Assembly: GCA_958295845.1 (NCBI GenBank) | Contig: OY282376.1 | Coordinates: forward strand, 5,035,022 to 5,099,021 | Origin: Caldilineaceae bacterium | Lineage (GTDB): Bacteria; Chloroflexota; Anaerolineae; Caldilineales; Caldilineaceae | Direction of reading: 5' to 3' | DNA length: 64,000 bases | Shown: piece by piece, positions 16,319 through 23,868 of the stretch | Numbering within the stretch: the stretch's first letter is position 1 | Layout: every line of letters begins with the position of its first letter | Notes under the pieces: generated by a model | The model's input: only the letters and a program-made list of their open reading frames with translations | The model's database searches: none | What the model was told of the DNA's origin: nothing | Position numbers and translations under genes: made by a program

Positions 16319-17962
16319 TTATCGGACGGGGATCAAACTGGGCTGCAATTCGTGACGGCCCGCGATGTTGGGCAGGTCGAACCGGTCGCCGTCCAGTATT
16401 TCCGGCACCGACAGAAGCTGCATACGGCTGTAGGGACGGCCATTGACTACCAGGTCGCCCGCCTCCGCCATGAACTTCCTGAAATTGCGCTCCTGTATCT
16501 TGCCGAGCGGGTGCATGGTGATCAATCCCGCCATCATTGCATCGCCCGCGTCCAGTACGCCTCGGAGGGCGCGCAGGTCCGTTATGTTCACGTTCTTGCC
16601 GCCCTTCACTTCCACCAGCATGCTTTGCAAGTCCTTCATATCCGCCAACTCGAAGTAGATGCGTCCGTCTATGCCGCCGTCGGACGTGCGTTTCTGCGAA
16701 ACGAACCCTTCAACCTGCTCAACCGCCCATTTCTGGAACTGGTACTTGTCGCGCTCCCACAAGTCCTGTGCGCCTTCGACCGAGCGCGGCACGCCTTCAA
16801 CCGTGAAATGTACGCCTTCCTTCAAGCCGCAACGATCAACCAGGCGCACCTGGGCAACGCGTTTGACCGCGTGGATCGCAATGTCTATGCCGATCCAGTT
16901 GCGCTCCAGCCTGTGCGCCGCCTCAAGAGTCGTGGCGCAGCCGCAAAACGGGTCAAGAACCGTATCGCCTTCGTTGCTGCTGGCCCGAATGATGCGCTCC
17001 AACAGCGCAAGCGGTTTCTGGGTAGCGTAGCCCATCCGCTCCTTGCCCAACGCCATCGGTATATCAGTCCACAGGTTGCCGTAGGACGCTCCCTTGTAGT
17101 CACGGAGATACTTGCGCCGCTGCAAGCGGCCATCAGGCCGGATTACTATGTTCCCCTTCTCGTACTCCTCTTGCAGCCGTTCCTTGCTCAGTCGCCAGCC
17201 GCTTGGATGCGGATTTGTGAAGCCGCGCCATTCGTAGCACAGATTCGGGCGCGGGCCCATGCCGGGGGTAGACCAGATATGCGCGCTGTCATCGTAGTAG
17301 CGGTCGCCGTTTTCGTCTATGAATTTGAACTTAGCCTCGATCTCCTCCTTCGACATGTCCGAAGGAGGGCGCCGCGGGTCAAGTTTGGCCGCCTTCGGAT
17401 TCTTGACGTAGTACAGCAGAATGTCGGTATTGGTTCCCCATGACCGGCTGGCGTGCTGGCTGCCCTTTTGTGTGGAGCCGATACGCTGCCAGGTTATCTC
17501 GTTGCGGTAGGACTGATGTCCGAAAACGGCGTCCAGGAGCGGCTTGATATAGTGGCTGGCGGTAGGATCGCAATGGAAGTACAGGCTTGCCGTCGGCTTC
17601 ATGAGCGGGTACATCTTGAGTAGCCGTTCCACCATGTAGGAGAGATAGGCCAGCAAGCGCGGCTGCGTATTGCGCAGTGCATTCATCCAGAGCCGCCAGA
17701 ACTCGGCTGTAGCGTCGTCTATGCCGCTTTCCCGCATCAGCATAGGCATATATCGGATAGCCCGTTCCCGTTCCTCTGTCAGCTCCCACGTGTCGCAGAA
17801 CGCCTCTATCTGCACCGGCAACGGGCGGCCGATTTTGTCCTTGTAGATGGCGTTGTAGTTGCGATTCGAATTGAACGGGGGATCAAGGTAAATCAGGTCG
17901 ATGCTGTTGCGGGGTATACTCTCCATTACCGTCAGGCAATCGCCGTAGTAGAGCCGGTTCAT
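16319..17962 (-). CDS. DNA methyltransferase fused to PD-(D/E)XK/Mrr-like nuclease domain
   Basis: A 547-residue passenger protein of the insertion element. The N-terminal part is a beta-class amino-methyltransferase: catalytic motif IV LDPPF (26-30), TQKP (314-317) and the AdoMet motif DPFCGCATT (337-345), in the IV-then-I order of type III-like N6-adenine/N4-cytosine enzymes. The last 140 residues carry SDGGIDGRIYFE (427-438) and LVEVKGG (449-455), the D-ExK spacing of Mrr-type restriction nucleases. One chain may thus both methylate and cut, or the nuclease part may only bind DNA. Its ATG overlaps the transposase stop (ATGA), so the two are co-translated. The domain call is firm; activity is untested. 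Confidence 0.88.
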   Translation of the reverse strand: MNRLYYGDCLTVMESIPRNSIDLIYLDPPFNSNRNYNAIYKDKIGRPLPVQIEAFCDTWELTEERERAIRYMPMLMRESGIDDATAEFWRLWMNALRNTQPRLLAYLSYMVERLLKMYPLMKPTASLYFHCDPTASHYIKPLLDAVFGHQSYRNEITWQRIGSTQKGSQHASRSWGTNTDILLYYVKNPKAAKLDPRRPPSDMSKEEIEAKFKFIDENGDRYYDDSAHIWSTPGMGPRPNLCYEWRGFTNPHPSGWRLSKERLQEEYEKGNIVIRPDGRLQRRKYLRDYKGASYGNLWTDIPMALGKERMGYATQKPLALLERIIRASSNEGDTVLDPFCGCATTLEAAHRLERNWIGIDIAIHAVKRVAQVRLVDRCGLKEGVHFTVEGVPRSVEGAQDLWERDKYQFQKWAVEQVEGFVSQKRTSDGGIDGRIYFELADMKDLQSMLVEVKGGKNVNITDLRALRGVLDAGDAMMAGLITMHPLGKIQERNFRKFMAEAGDLVVNGRPYSRMQLLSVPEILDGDRFDLPNIAGRHELQPSLIPVR

Positions 17963-18843
17963 ACTGACACCGCCCCGCGAATGAAATCAGCGAACGGATT
18001 GGCGGACTTGCGAATGTTGTACTTGTAGCACGCCTCGACAATGTAGGCCGCCGCGTGTTCCGTGCTGTAGTGATGATGCTGCCCGTACAGCGCACGTTTC
18101 AGAAGTGACCAGAAACCTTCAATCGAATTGGTATGAATCAGGCCTTCAACGTACCGTACCGCGTGGTTAATCGTGAAGTGCGGCACCCAGTCGCCCATGC
18201 GCCGGTAGGCGGGGAACTGGTCGGTCATCAGAACGCTGTCGCCGCCGTCTACATGGCGTTTCAGGAACTTGTGCAGGCTTTTGGCCGTGACCTTGGGGGA
18301 GGGCTGCGCTACAACCTTGCCGCCGCGTTCAATCGCGCCGATTACCGGCAGCTTTTTCGTTCCGCGTCCGCGGGGGGGGGGATCGTCGTCGTTGCGGTTG
18401 TTCTTGCGGGGATTGCTGCCGTCCACGGCCAAAAACGCCTCGTCTGCTTCCACTATGCCATGCAGGAAGGCGTCTGAATCCTCTACCATCGCCTCTCTGA
18501 TCCGCATCTTCATGTACCATGCGGACTTCTGGTTCAGGTCCAGGTCGCGGGCCAACTGGCAACTGGAGAGTGATTTCTTGGCGTTCAGTACCAGCGCAAT
18601 GCCCAGAAACCACTTTTGTAGCGGGATTTTGGTCTTTTGGAAGATGGTCTTGGAGAGAACGTTGAAGCTAGCCTTGCAGCCGTGGCAATTCCAGCGGCCT
18701 ATGCGCTCGCCGTCAGCCTTGCGCGCTACGTTAGAACCGTTACAATGTGGGCACGAAGGGAAGTCTCCCCACCGCACGCTTTCCAGATGTTCGATGCAAG
18801 ATTCGTGGTCGGGGAACTGTCTGAAAACTCTGAGCAAATCCAT
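17959..18843 (-). CDS. IS1595-family transposase (DDNK)
   Basis: A 294-residue transposase. An N-terminal zinc ribbon (CPHC 31-34, CHGC 53-56) precedes an ISXO2-like catalytic domain with D134 (VEADEAF), D208 (LMTDQF), N239 (HTNSIEGFW) and K249, the DDNK set of IS1595 elements. I chose the ATG at 18843 (GGAG eight bases upstream); the frame opens five codons earlier at a TTG. A run of ten G on the plus strand (C on the coding strand) at 18372-18381 encodes the PPP stretch between the two Asp residues and could slip. No frameshift is present, so the protein looks active. Confidence 0.94.
   Translation of the reverse strand: MDLLRVFRQFPDHESCIEHLESVRWGDFPSCPHCNGSNVARKADGERIGRWNCHGCKASFNVLSKTIFQKTKIPLQKWFLGIALVLNAKKSLSSCQLARDLDLNQKSAWYMKMRIREAMVEDSDAFLHGIVEADEAFLAVDGSNPRKNNRNDDDPPPRGRGTKKLPVIGAIERGGKVVAQPSPKVTAKSLHKFLKRHVDGGDSVLMTDQFPAYRRMGDWVPHFTINHAVRYVEGLIHTNSIEGFWSLLKRALYGQHHHYSTEHAAAYIVEACYKYNIRKSANPFADFIRGAVSV
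18372..18381. repeat. Ten-base homopolymer inside transposase
   Basis: Ten consecutive G on the plus strand within the transposase gene. A one-base slip would put the frame out before the second catalytic Asp. Confidence 0.85.
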
Positions 18844-18884
18844 TGTCGTGGCTCCCAAGCTGATTCATTGTCACTTACCTATAT

Positions 18885-18913
18885 AGTATACCCGACTATG
18901 GATTGCTTGTCAA
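18885..18913 (-). promoter_or_regulatory. Transposase promoter at the right end of the element
   Basis: On the minus strand TTGACA (18913-18908) and TATACT (18890-18885) are separated by exactly 17 bases. The -35 box overlaps the inner edge of the terminal inverted repeat by two bases, so transposase binding at the end could repress its own promoter. Confidence 0.8.
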
Positions 18914-18933
18914 GCCCCTAACTACTAATTGCC
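18912..18933. repeat. Right terminal inverted repeat of IS1595-type element
   Basis: Exact reverse complement of 16289-16310, followed directly by the right target duplication. Confidence 0.95.
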
Positions 18934-18941
18934 GATTTGGA
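18934..18941. repeat. Target site duplication, right copy
   Basis: GATTTGGA immediately outside the right terminal repeat, matching 16281-16288. Confidence 0.95.
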
Positions 18942-19126
18942 TTCTCGTCCTTCCCTCGAACCGGCAGATGCTGGAAGCCGCGTCAGTGAGTAAAGGGCGT
19001 ACGAAGGTCTGCCCGAATTGTGCTGAACACATCAGACCGGAAGCGTCTGTATGCCGGTTTTGCGGAAGAGGGCTGACTGGCATTACCGGAAGCAGTCATC
19101 CTGCGAATCCCAAGGAGAAACTATAG
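18942..19126 (+). pseudogene. Zinc-ribbon membrane protein, 3' fragment (split by IS)
   Basis: The fragment reads LVLPSNRQMLEAASVSKGRT and then the double-CxxC zinc ribbon CPNCAEHIRPEASVCRFCGRG, ending PANPKEKL. Its N-terminal half lies before the insertion element at 16207-16288, and the two halves are in frame across a single copy of the target site. The stop TAG overlaps the GTG start of the next gene (TAGTG), so translation of the downstream SH3 protein was coupled to it. An internal start could still yield a soluble zinc ribbon, but this is speculative. Confidence 0.75.
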
Positions 19127-19977
19127 TGAAACTCGCAGAGAAACATTTCGTTTTGGCAGTAACGGTGGTCGCATTGCTTCTTTCAGTTTCATTTCCTCTG
19201 TATGCTGAAGAAGCAGAGCTAACCTTAGAATCACTCGCTGAAAAGATTGAGATTCTTCTTGCTGGCCAAGAGGATTTGACATCTACAGTGGAGGCGTTAA
19301 CGGAACGCGTGGAAGCGATGGAGACTCGCCTTGCGCCAACGGCTACGCCCACTAAGACTGCCACACCAGTGATTACCCCGACGGTAACCACTACGCCAAC
19401 TGTTACGCCAACGCCGATCCCTACAGCCGACCCTGACAGCGTTATCGTGGTCCAGATTGCTCGAGGAAATGTGCGCTCAGGTCCTGGCACTCAGCATAAC
19501 ATTGTTGCCGTTGTTGAATCCGGAGATATCTTGCAGGGGCCAATCCAAGAATCTTCTGGATGGTATCAGTTCTGTTGTGTGAATGAAGGCGAGACTGCGT
19601 GGATTTCAGGAACCCTCGTCACTGTGCAGTCAAGAGAGGAACTTACAGAGTGGGAAGCGGCTCGTAGCTCGGCTGTGGAAATAGAAACTGAAGATCTTTT
19701 GCGCAACATGGAATCCCATGTCGGAAAGTATGTCTACTTCAAGGCTAATGTTCTACAGGCTCTTGAAGACAGCGTATTGGTCATGGCCGAAGGAGGTGAA
19801 GGTGTTCAGGATTTGATGTGGTTATACTATGAGAATTCTTCGCCCAGGCTCATCGCGGAGGACAAGGTTGAATTCGTGGCAGAGGCCATTAGCCTCTATA
19901 CCTACGAAACTGCGGGACGAGGAGCGCTTACGGTTCCACTCCTGAGTGTCGTTGAAATGCGTCTCATAGAAGAGTAG
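19126..19977 (+). CDS. Secreted bacterial SH3-domain protein, paralogue 3
   Basis: A 283-residue exported protein: signal peptide (cleavage near LYA-EE, residue 27), heptad helix LTLESLAEKIEIL to EAMETRL (32-69), Pro-Thr linker (70-102), then a bacterial SH3 domain (105-168; RGNVRSGPGTQHNIV, GWYQF, TAWISG) of the type that binds cell-wall or other peptides. Residues 185-283 form another beta-rich module (MESHVGKYVYFKANVLQAL). The N-terminal 100 residues follow the same plan as the genes at 13643 and 14743. GTG start with AAGGAGAAA upstream, overlapping the stop of the zinc-ribbon fragment. Confidence 0.83.
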   Translation: MKLAEKHFVLAVTVVALLLSVSFPLYAEEAELTLESLAEKIEILLAGQEDLTSTVEALTERVEAMETRLAPTATPTKTATPVITPTVTTTPTVTPTPIPTADPDSVIVVQIARGNVRSGPGTQHNIVAVVESGDILQGPIQESSGWYQFCCVNEGETAWISGTLVTVQSREELTEWEAARSSAVEIETEDLLRNMESHVGKYVYFKANVLQALEDSVLVMAEGGEGVQDLMWLYYENSSPRLIAEDKVEFVAEAISLYTYETAGRGALTVPLLSVVEMRLIEE

Positions 19978-20034
19978 GAATCCGTCCGGTAGACCTATCC
20001 AGGAACTCACTTGGTGAAAGGAGATACTGAACCC

Positions 20035-20916
20035 TCATCGCCGCGGCCGTTGCAGCAGGACCAGCAGCGCGAACAGCGGCAGGGCGGCCATGCGGCGCCA
20101 GCGCCATGGTTGGCGGGCGAGGCGGTAGAGCCATTCGAGGCCGAGGCGACGGAGCCAGTGCGGGGCGCGGGGGGTGATGCCGGCGACGAAGTCGAAGGCG
20201 CCGCCGATGCCGAGGGCGACGGCGACGGGCAACTCCGCTCTGTGCTGGTGAATCCAGAGATCCTGGCGGGGATGGCCGTAGGCGACGAAGAGCAGGTCGG
20301 CGCGGGCGGCGGTGAGACGCTGGCTGATTTGGGGCCAGTCGGTGTCGGCGGGTGAGCCGGCGTAGGTACCGGCGACGGGCAGACCGGGGTAGAGGCGTGC
20401 CAGCTCGGCGGCGGCGCGTTCGGCTACGCCAGGGGCGGCGCCAAGGAAGAAGACGCGCCACCCTTGCGCGGCGGCCCGTTGGCAGATGTGGTGGATACCG
20501 TCGGAGCCGGTTACGCGTTCGTTAAGGTTTACTCCGGCGAGGCGCGCGGCCCAGAGGACGCCGACGCCGTCGGGTGTACAGAGGTCGGCTGCCGCCAGCG
20601 CCTGGGCGAAGGCGGGATGGCGGCGGGCGGTCATGATGAATTCGGGGTTGACGGTGCAGACCTGGCGGGGGAACGGCGAGGCGTGTGTCGCGTGGCGTGA
20701 GGAGCGAGTTTGCCCGCCGCTGATGACGTCTTCAGAACGGTTGTCGGCGGAAGGGCTGGTGTGCTCAGGTTTTTCACTACTCCTGGCTCTTTCTTCGGCC
20801 TGCGCTTGCGCGATCCAGGCGCTGATTGCGTCAAGGGTCTGCTGGAAATCGACGCAGTCGACGCGCACGCCCAGAATCTGTAGTGATGCCCAACTCTGCT
20901 CCCGCGGAGAGCTCAT
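20035..20916 (-). CDS. WecG/TagA/CpsF-family glycosyltransferase
   Basis: A 293-residue cytoplasmic, membrane-associated glycosyltransferase of the GT26 family, which adds N-acetyl-mannosamine-type sugars to lipid-linked polymers. Family landmarks are CTVNPEFIMTARRHPAF, ADLCTPDGVGVLWAARL, VFFLGAAPGVAERAA and FVAYGHPRQDLWI with ALGIGGAFDFVAGITPRAP. A poorly conserved insert lies near residues 40-75. The ATG at 20916 overlaps the stop of the upstream GT1-type gene (ATGA), so both are coupled. The role in cell-surface or exopolysaccharide assembly is inferred from the family and this pairing. Confidence 0.92.
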   Translation of the reverse strand: MSSPREQSWASLQILGVRVDCVDFQQTLDAISAWIAQAQAEERARSSEKPEHTSPSADNRSEDVISGGQTRSSRHATHASPFPRQVCTVNPEFIMTARRHPAFAQALAAADLCTPDGVGVLWAARLAGVNLNERVTGSDGIHHICQRAAAQGWRVFFLGAAPGVAERAAAELARLYPGLPVAGTYAGSPADTDWPQISQRLTAARADLLFVAYGHPRQDLWIHQHRAELPVAVALGIGGAFDFVAGITPRAPHWLRRLGLEWLYRLARQPWRWRRMAALPLFALLVLLQRPRR

Positions 20917-22136
20917 TTTTTGGCGGCGGCCTCTTCTAGCACGGCCAGCGTCTCGCGGGCGGCTTTTTCCCACGAAAATCGTTTGACATTTTCATAGCCT
21001 TTGGCGATCAGCTCCTGGCGCAGGTTCTCGTCCTGGCTGAGGCGCAGCATGGCGGCGGCGATTTCGTCGACGTTCTCGGGGTCGACGAGTAGGGCTGCGT
21101 CGCCGGCGATTTCGGGCAGGGCAGAATTTTTGGCGCACATAACGGCGACTCCTGTGGTTTGGGCTTCGAGTACGGGCAGGCCGAAGCCTTCGAATAGGGA
21201 TGGGAAGGCGAAAAAGAGGGCCTTTTGCATGAGCGCGGCGACGGCCGCGTCGGGCAGGTAGCCGGGGAAGTGGACGCGGCCGGACAGCCCGCGGGCGGCG
21301 GCGTGGCGTTCGTACTCCTGGCTGAGCCAGCCGCGGCGGCCGGCGAGCACGAGGTCCCAGCCGATTTGCTGCTGCTTTATGAGGCGCGCGAAGGCGTCGA
21401 TGAGGCGCAGCAGATTTTTGCGGGGCTGGATGGTGCCGACATAAAGGGCGAAGGGCCGTTGGTAGACGGACGGGGTTGCGGCGTCCTCGCCAGGTTCGTT
21501 GGCGTGTTGGACGGGCTCACGTGGTATGGGAGCCTCGTGGATGACGCGGATTTTTGCTTCGGGCACGCGGTAGATGCGCTGCAGGTCGGCGGCGGTGTGG
21601 CGGCTGACGGCGATGATGCGCTTGGCGGCGGCGGCGCTCCAGCGGGTGGAGAGCTCGAGGTAGAGGCGTTGCAGGGCGGTGTGGGAGCGGGGGAAGTAGC
21701 GATAGCCGAGATCGTGCAGGGTGACGACGGTGTGCGGGAGGAGAGACGGCGGCAGGAAAGGGACGACGTGGGCGGGCACGAATAGCACGTCGGGCGGGCG
21801 GCGACAGAGCTCCCAAGCGAGGGTGCGGTGGGTCCAGAGACGGTTGCCGGGCAGGGTGCGCACGGTCAGGGCACTCTGGTCGTGCGGGGGCGGGGCGGCG
21901 CCGCGCAGCGCTTCGGCGGTGGGCTCTTGCGGCGCGTAGAGGCGGAAGGAATGGTGATCGCTGGGCGCGGCGAGCATGTGGCCGATGATCTGGCGGGAAT
22001 AGAATTCGGTGCCGGTGGGCTCGGTGCGCAGGCTGCGGGATGCGTCGATGCCGATGGAGAGAGAAGAGAGTGAAGAGGAGGGAGGAGAGAGAGTTTCTTG
22101 TTTTTCGCTCCCCGCGGTTCGCGTTTCACTTCTCAC
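20913..22136 (-). CDS. GT4/GT1-fold glycosyltransferase
   Basis: A 407-residue GT-B glycosyltransferase. The N-terminal domain begins LSIGIDASRSL and shows HDLGYRYFP; the donor-binding domain has FALYVGTIQPRKNLLRLIDAF, VHFPGYLPDAAVAALMQ and FPSLFEGFGLPVLEA, the last holding the retaining-enzyme E-x7-E region. I chose the GTG at 22136, which overlaps the end of the TsaC gene by 11 bases; the frame continues further upstream but only as out-of-frame shadow of that gene. It likely works with the following WecG-like enzyme in polysaccharide synthesis. Confidence 0.9.
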   Translation of the reverse strand: MRSETRTAGSEKQETLSPPSSSLSSLSIGIDASRSLRTEPTGTEFYSRQIIGHMLAAPSDHHSFRLYAPQEPTAEALRGAAPPPHDQSALTVRTLPGNRLWTHRTLAWELCRRPPDVLFVPAHVVPFLPPSLLPHTVVTLHDLGYRYFPRSHTALQRLYLELSTRWSAAAAKRIIAVSRHTAADLQRIYRVPEAKIRVIHEAPIPREPVQHANEPGEDAATPSVYQRPFALYVGTIQPRKNLLRLIDAFARLIKQQQIGWDLVLAGRRGWLSQEYERHAAARGLSGRVHFPGYLPDAAVAALMQKALFFAFPSLFEGFGLPVLEAQTTGVAVMCAKNSALPEIAGDAALLVDPENVDEIAAAMLRLSQDENLRQELIAKGYENVKRFSWEKAARETLAVLEEAAAKK

Positions 22137-22776
22137 TGAGCACTCCTGGGGGTATTCCGGCTGCGGCGAGCTCTTGTGGGCCGATTGGTCCTTGGCGGAG
22201 AAGAATTGGGTGCTGGCTGCTGAGGTCGAGGACGGTGCTGGATTGGGCGAGGGGGGCGGGGCCGGCGTCGATGAGAAGGGGGATGCGGCCGTCGAGCTGG
22301 TCGAGGACGGCTGCGGCGGTAGCGCAGGGGGGCTGGCCGCTGCGATTGGCGCTGGAGGAGGCGAGGGGGCCGACGCGACGGGCGAGGGCGCGCAGGAAGT
22401 GGTGCGCGGGCAGGCGGACGCCAACGGTGTCGCCGGCGGCGGTGAGGGCTGGCGGCAGGTGGCTGCGCGCGGGGAGTACGAGGGTGAGCGGGCCGGGCCA
22501 GTAACGGTCGATGAGGGCCTGGGCCCGGAGATTGTCCCCACCCGCAGCGCGTACAACGGCGTTGGTCTGCTCGGCGTCGCCCAGCAGTACGGGCAGCGCT
22601 TTCTGGCTTGGGCGCTCTTTGATTACGAAGAGCCGGTCGATGGCGGCGGCATCACTGTAGAGACAGACCAGGCCGTAGACGGTATCGGTGGGGACGCCGA
22701 TGACGGCGCCCCGCTCCACGGCGGCGGCGGCCTGGTTGAGCGCGTTGGCTTGGTCAGCCGCGATCACGACTGTCAT
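22126..22776 (-). CDS. tsaC: Threonylcarbamoyl-AMP synthase
   Basis: A 216-residue TsaC/Sua5 (YrdC-fold) enzyme that makes threonylcarbamoyl-AMP from threonine, bicarbonate and ATP for the t6A modification of ANN-decoding tRNAs. Motifs: GVPTDTVYGL, KERPSQKALPVLL, PGPLTLVLPAR, VGVRLPAHHFLRAL and PLASSSANRSGQPP. It lacks the extra Sua5 C-terminal domain, so it is the short TsaC form. The ATG at 22776 gives the usual length; the frame extends 25 codons further. The two following glycosyltransferase genes overlap it or each other, forming an operon. Confidence 0.93.
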   Translation of the reverse strand: MTVVIAADQANALNQAAAAVERGAVIGVPTDTVYGLVCLYSDAAAIDRLFVIKERPSQKALPVLLGDAEQTNAVVRAAGGDNLRAQALIDRYWPGPLTLVLPARSHLPPALTAAGDTVGVRLPAHHFLRALARRVGPLASSSANRSGQPPCATAAAVLDQLDGRIPLLIDAGPAPLAQSSTVLDLSSQHPILLRQGPIGPQELAAAGIPPGVLSEK

Positions 22777-22874
22777 CGGTTCTGCTCCGCTACAGACGGT
22801 AGTTTTCGGTGCGCGGGCCTTTGCGAGCCGGGCGTGTCTGCGCTTCTGCAATGCGCCACGCAGTAGTTTTTGCT

Positions 22875-22916
22875 TTACTGTGCGCTGTGTATACTTTACA
22901 GTGCCCTGTGTATACT
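22875..22916. promoter_or_regulatory. Tandem 21-bp repeat in a divergent promoter region
   Basis: Two adjacent 21-base units (22875-22895 and 22896-22916) match at 19 of 21 positions and each ends in TGTGTATACT. They lie between the divergent tsaC and YqeB-like genes. TATACT resembles a -10 box, but neither copy has a -35 at the right distance, so a regulator-binding direct repeat is equally likely. Confidence 0.5.
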
Positions 22917-22953
22917 ACTTATGGCTTAAGCGTACGTCAACAATCATTGTGAT

Positions 22954-23868
22954 ATGAGAGACGAATACCCATTTGACGATTTGCTGGTGCTGATCAAGGG
23001 CGCCGGCGACCTGGCGACCGGTGTGGCCTGGCGGCTGCACCGCTGCGGCATTCCTGTGGTGATGACCGAACTGCCCGTCCCGCTGACGGTGAGGAGGGCG
23101 GTGGCCTTTGCGCAGGCCGTGTATGACGAAGAGCATGAGGTAGAAGACGTCACGGCGCGCAAGGCGCTGGTGGCGGACGTGCCGGATGTGCTGGATGCGG
23201 GAGAGGTCCCGGTTCTGGTCGATCCGGAGATGGAGGCGATCGACGAGCTGGCGCCGTCGGCCGTTGTCGATGCGATCGTGGCGAAGTGCAATACGGGCAC
23301 GACGCTGGAGAGCGCGGAGTTCGTGGCGGCGCTGGGACCGGGTTTCGAGGCCGGCGTTGACTGCCACGCGGTGATCGAGACGAACCGCGGCCCCAACCTG
23401 GGGCGGGCGATCTGGGAAGGCAAAGCTGAAGCCGATACGGGGATGCCGGGCGCGATTGTGGCGCGGCCGGACGGGCAGGTATCGGGAGAGAGCGGCGATC
23501 GCGGCTCGGGAGACGATCCGGCAGCGGCGCGCGTGCTGCGTGCGCCGGCGGCGGGCCGTTTTCTGGCGCTGGCGCGTATTGGCGACTGTTTGGCGTGCGG
23601 GGAACCTTACGGCGCGATTGTGGATCCGTCGGGCGAGGAGACGACGCTGCTGGCGCCGTTGGCCGGCGTGCTGCGCGGGTTGATCCACGAGAGTGTTGCG
23701 CTGCAGCCGGGGCTCAAGATCGGCGATATCGATCCGCGCGGCGACCCCGGGTCGGCGTTCCGTTTATCAGATAAGTCGCTGGCTGTGGGCGGCGGTGTGC
23801 TGGAAGCGTTTTTGCATTGGCACTTTGGCAGAAGCGACGACAGCGTGACCGAGGAGTTGGGATTCTGA
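22954..23868 (+). CDS. yqeB: YqeB-type selenium-dependent molybdenum hydroxylase maturation protein
   Basis: A 304-residue protein of the EF2563/YqeB family, linked with maturation of molybdenum hydroxylases. It opens with a Rossmann-like GAGDLATGVAWRLHRCG, then MTELPVPLTVRRAVAF, AIVAKCNTGTT, and LGPGFEAGVDCHAVIETNRG; the C-terminal part (GDCLACGEPYGAIVDPS, GLKIGDIDPRG) resembles a biotin/lipoyl-like carrier hairpin domain as in the family. The stop overlaps the start of cofE (TGATG), so the two are coupled. No hydroxylase or selenium gene is present in the window; the family call is good, the biological link is inferred. Confidence 0.85.
   Translation: MRDEYPFDDLLVLIKGAGDLATGVAWRLHRCGIPVVMTELPVPLTVRRAVAFAQAVYDEEHEVEDVTARKALVADVPDVLDAGEVPVLVDPEMEAIDELAPSAVVDAIVAKCNTGTTLESAEFVAALGPGFEAGVDCHAVIETNRGPNLGRAIWEGKAEADTGMPGAIVARPDGQVSGESGDRGSGDDPAAARVLRAPAAGRFLALARIGDCLACGEPYGAIVDPSGEETTLLAPLAGVLRGLIHESVALQPGLKIGDIDPRGDPGSAFRLSDKSLAVGGGVLEAFLHWHFGRSDDSVTEELGF

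Larger units (their letters stand above)
16289..18933 (-). mobile_element. Complete IS1595-type element with methyltransferase-nuclease passenger
   Basis: The element is 2,645 bp. Its ends are perfect 22-bp inverted repeats (16289-16310 and 18912-18933, starting GGCAATTAGTAGTTAG). It is flanked by the 8-bp direct repeat GATTTGGA (16281-16288 and 18934-18941), the target duplication size expected of IS1595-group elements. Inside are a DDNK transposase and, overlapping it by the ATGA junction, a DNA methyltransferase with a nuclease-like C-terminus. Nothing else is carried: the passenger stop codon lies 9 bases from the left repeat. Intact ends, intact frames and an unmutated target duplication suggest a recent insertion. 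Confidence 0.95.

Noticed and set aside
22137..22556. Longer N-terminal extension of the GT1-type glycosyltransferase
   Set aside because: The extension is the out-of-frame Pro/Ser-rich shadow of tsaC. The GTG at 22136 gives the family length.
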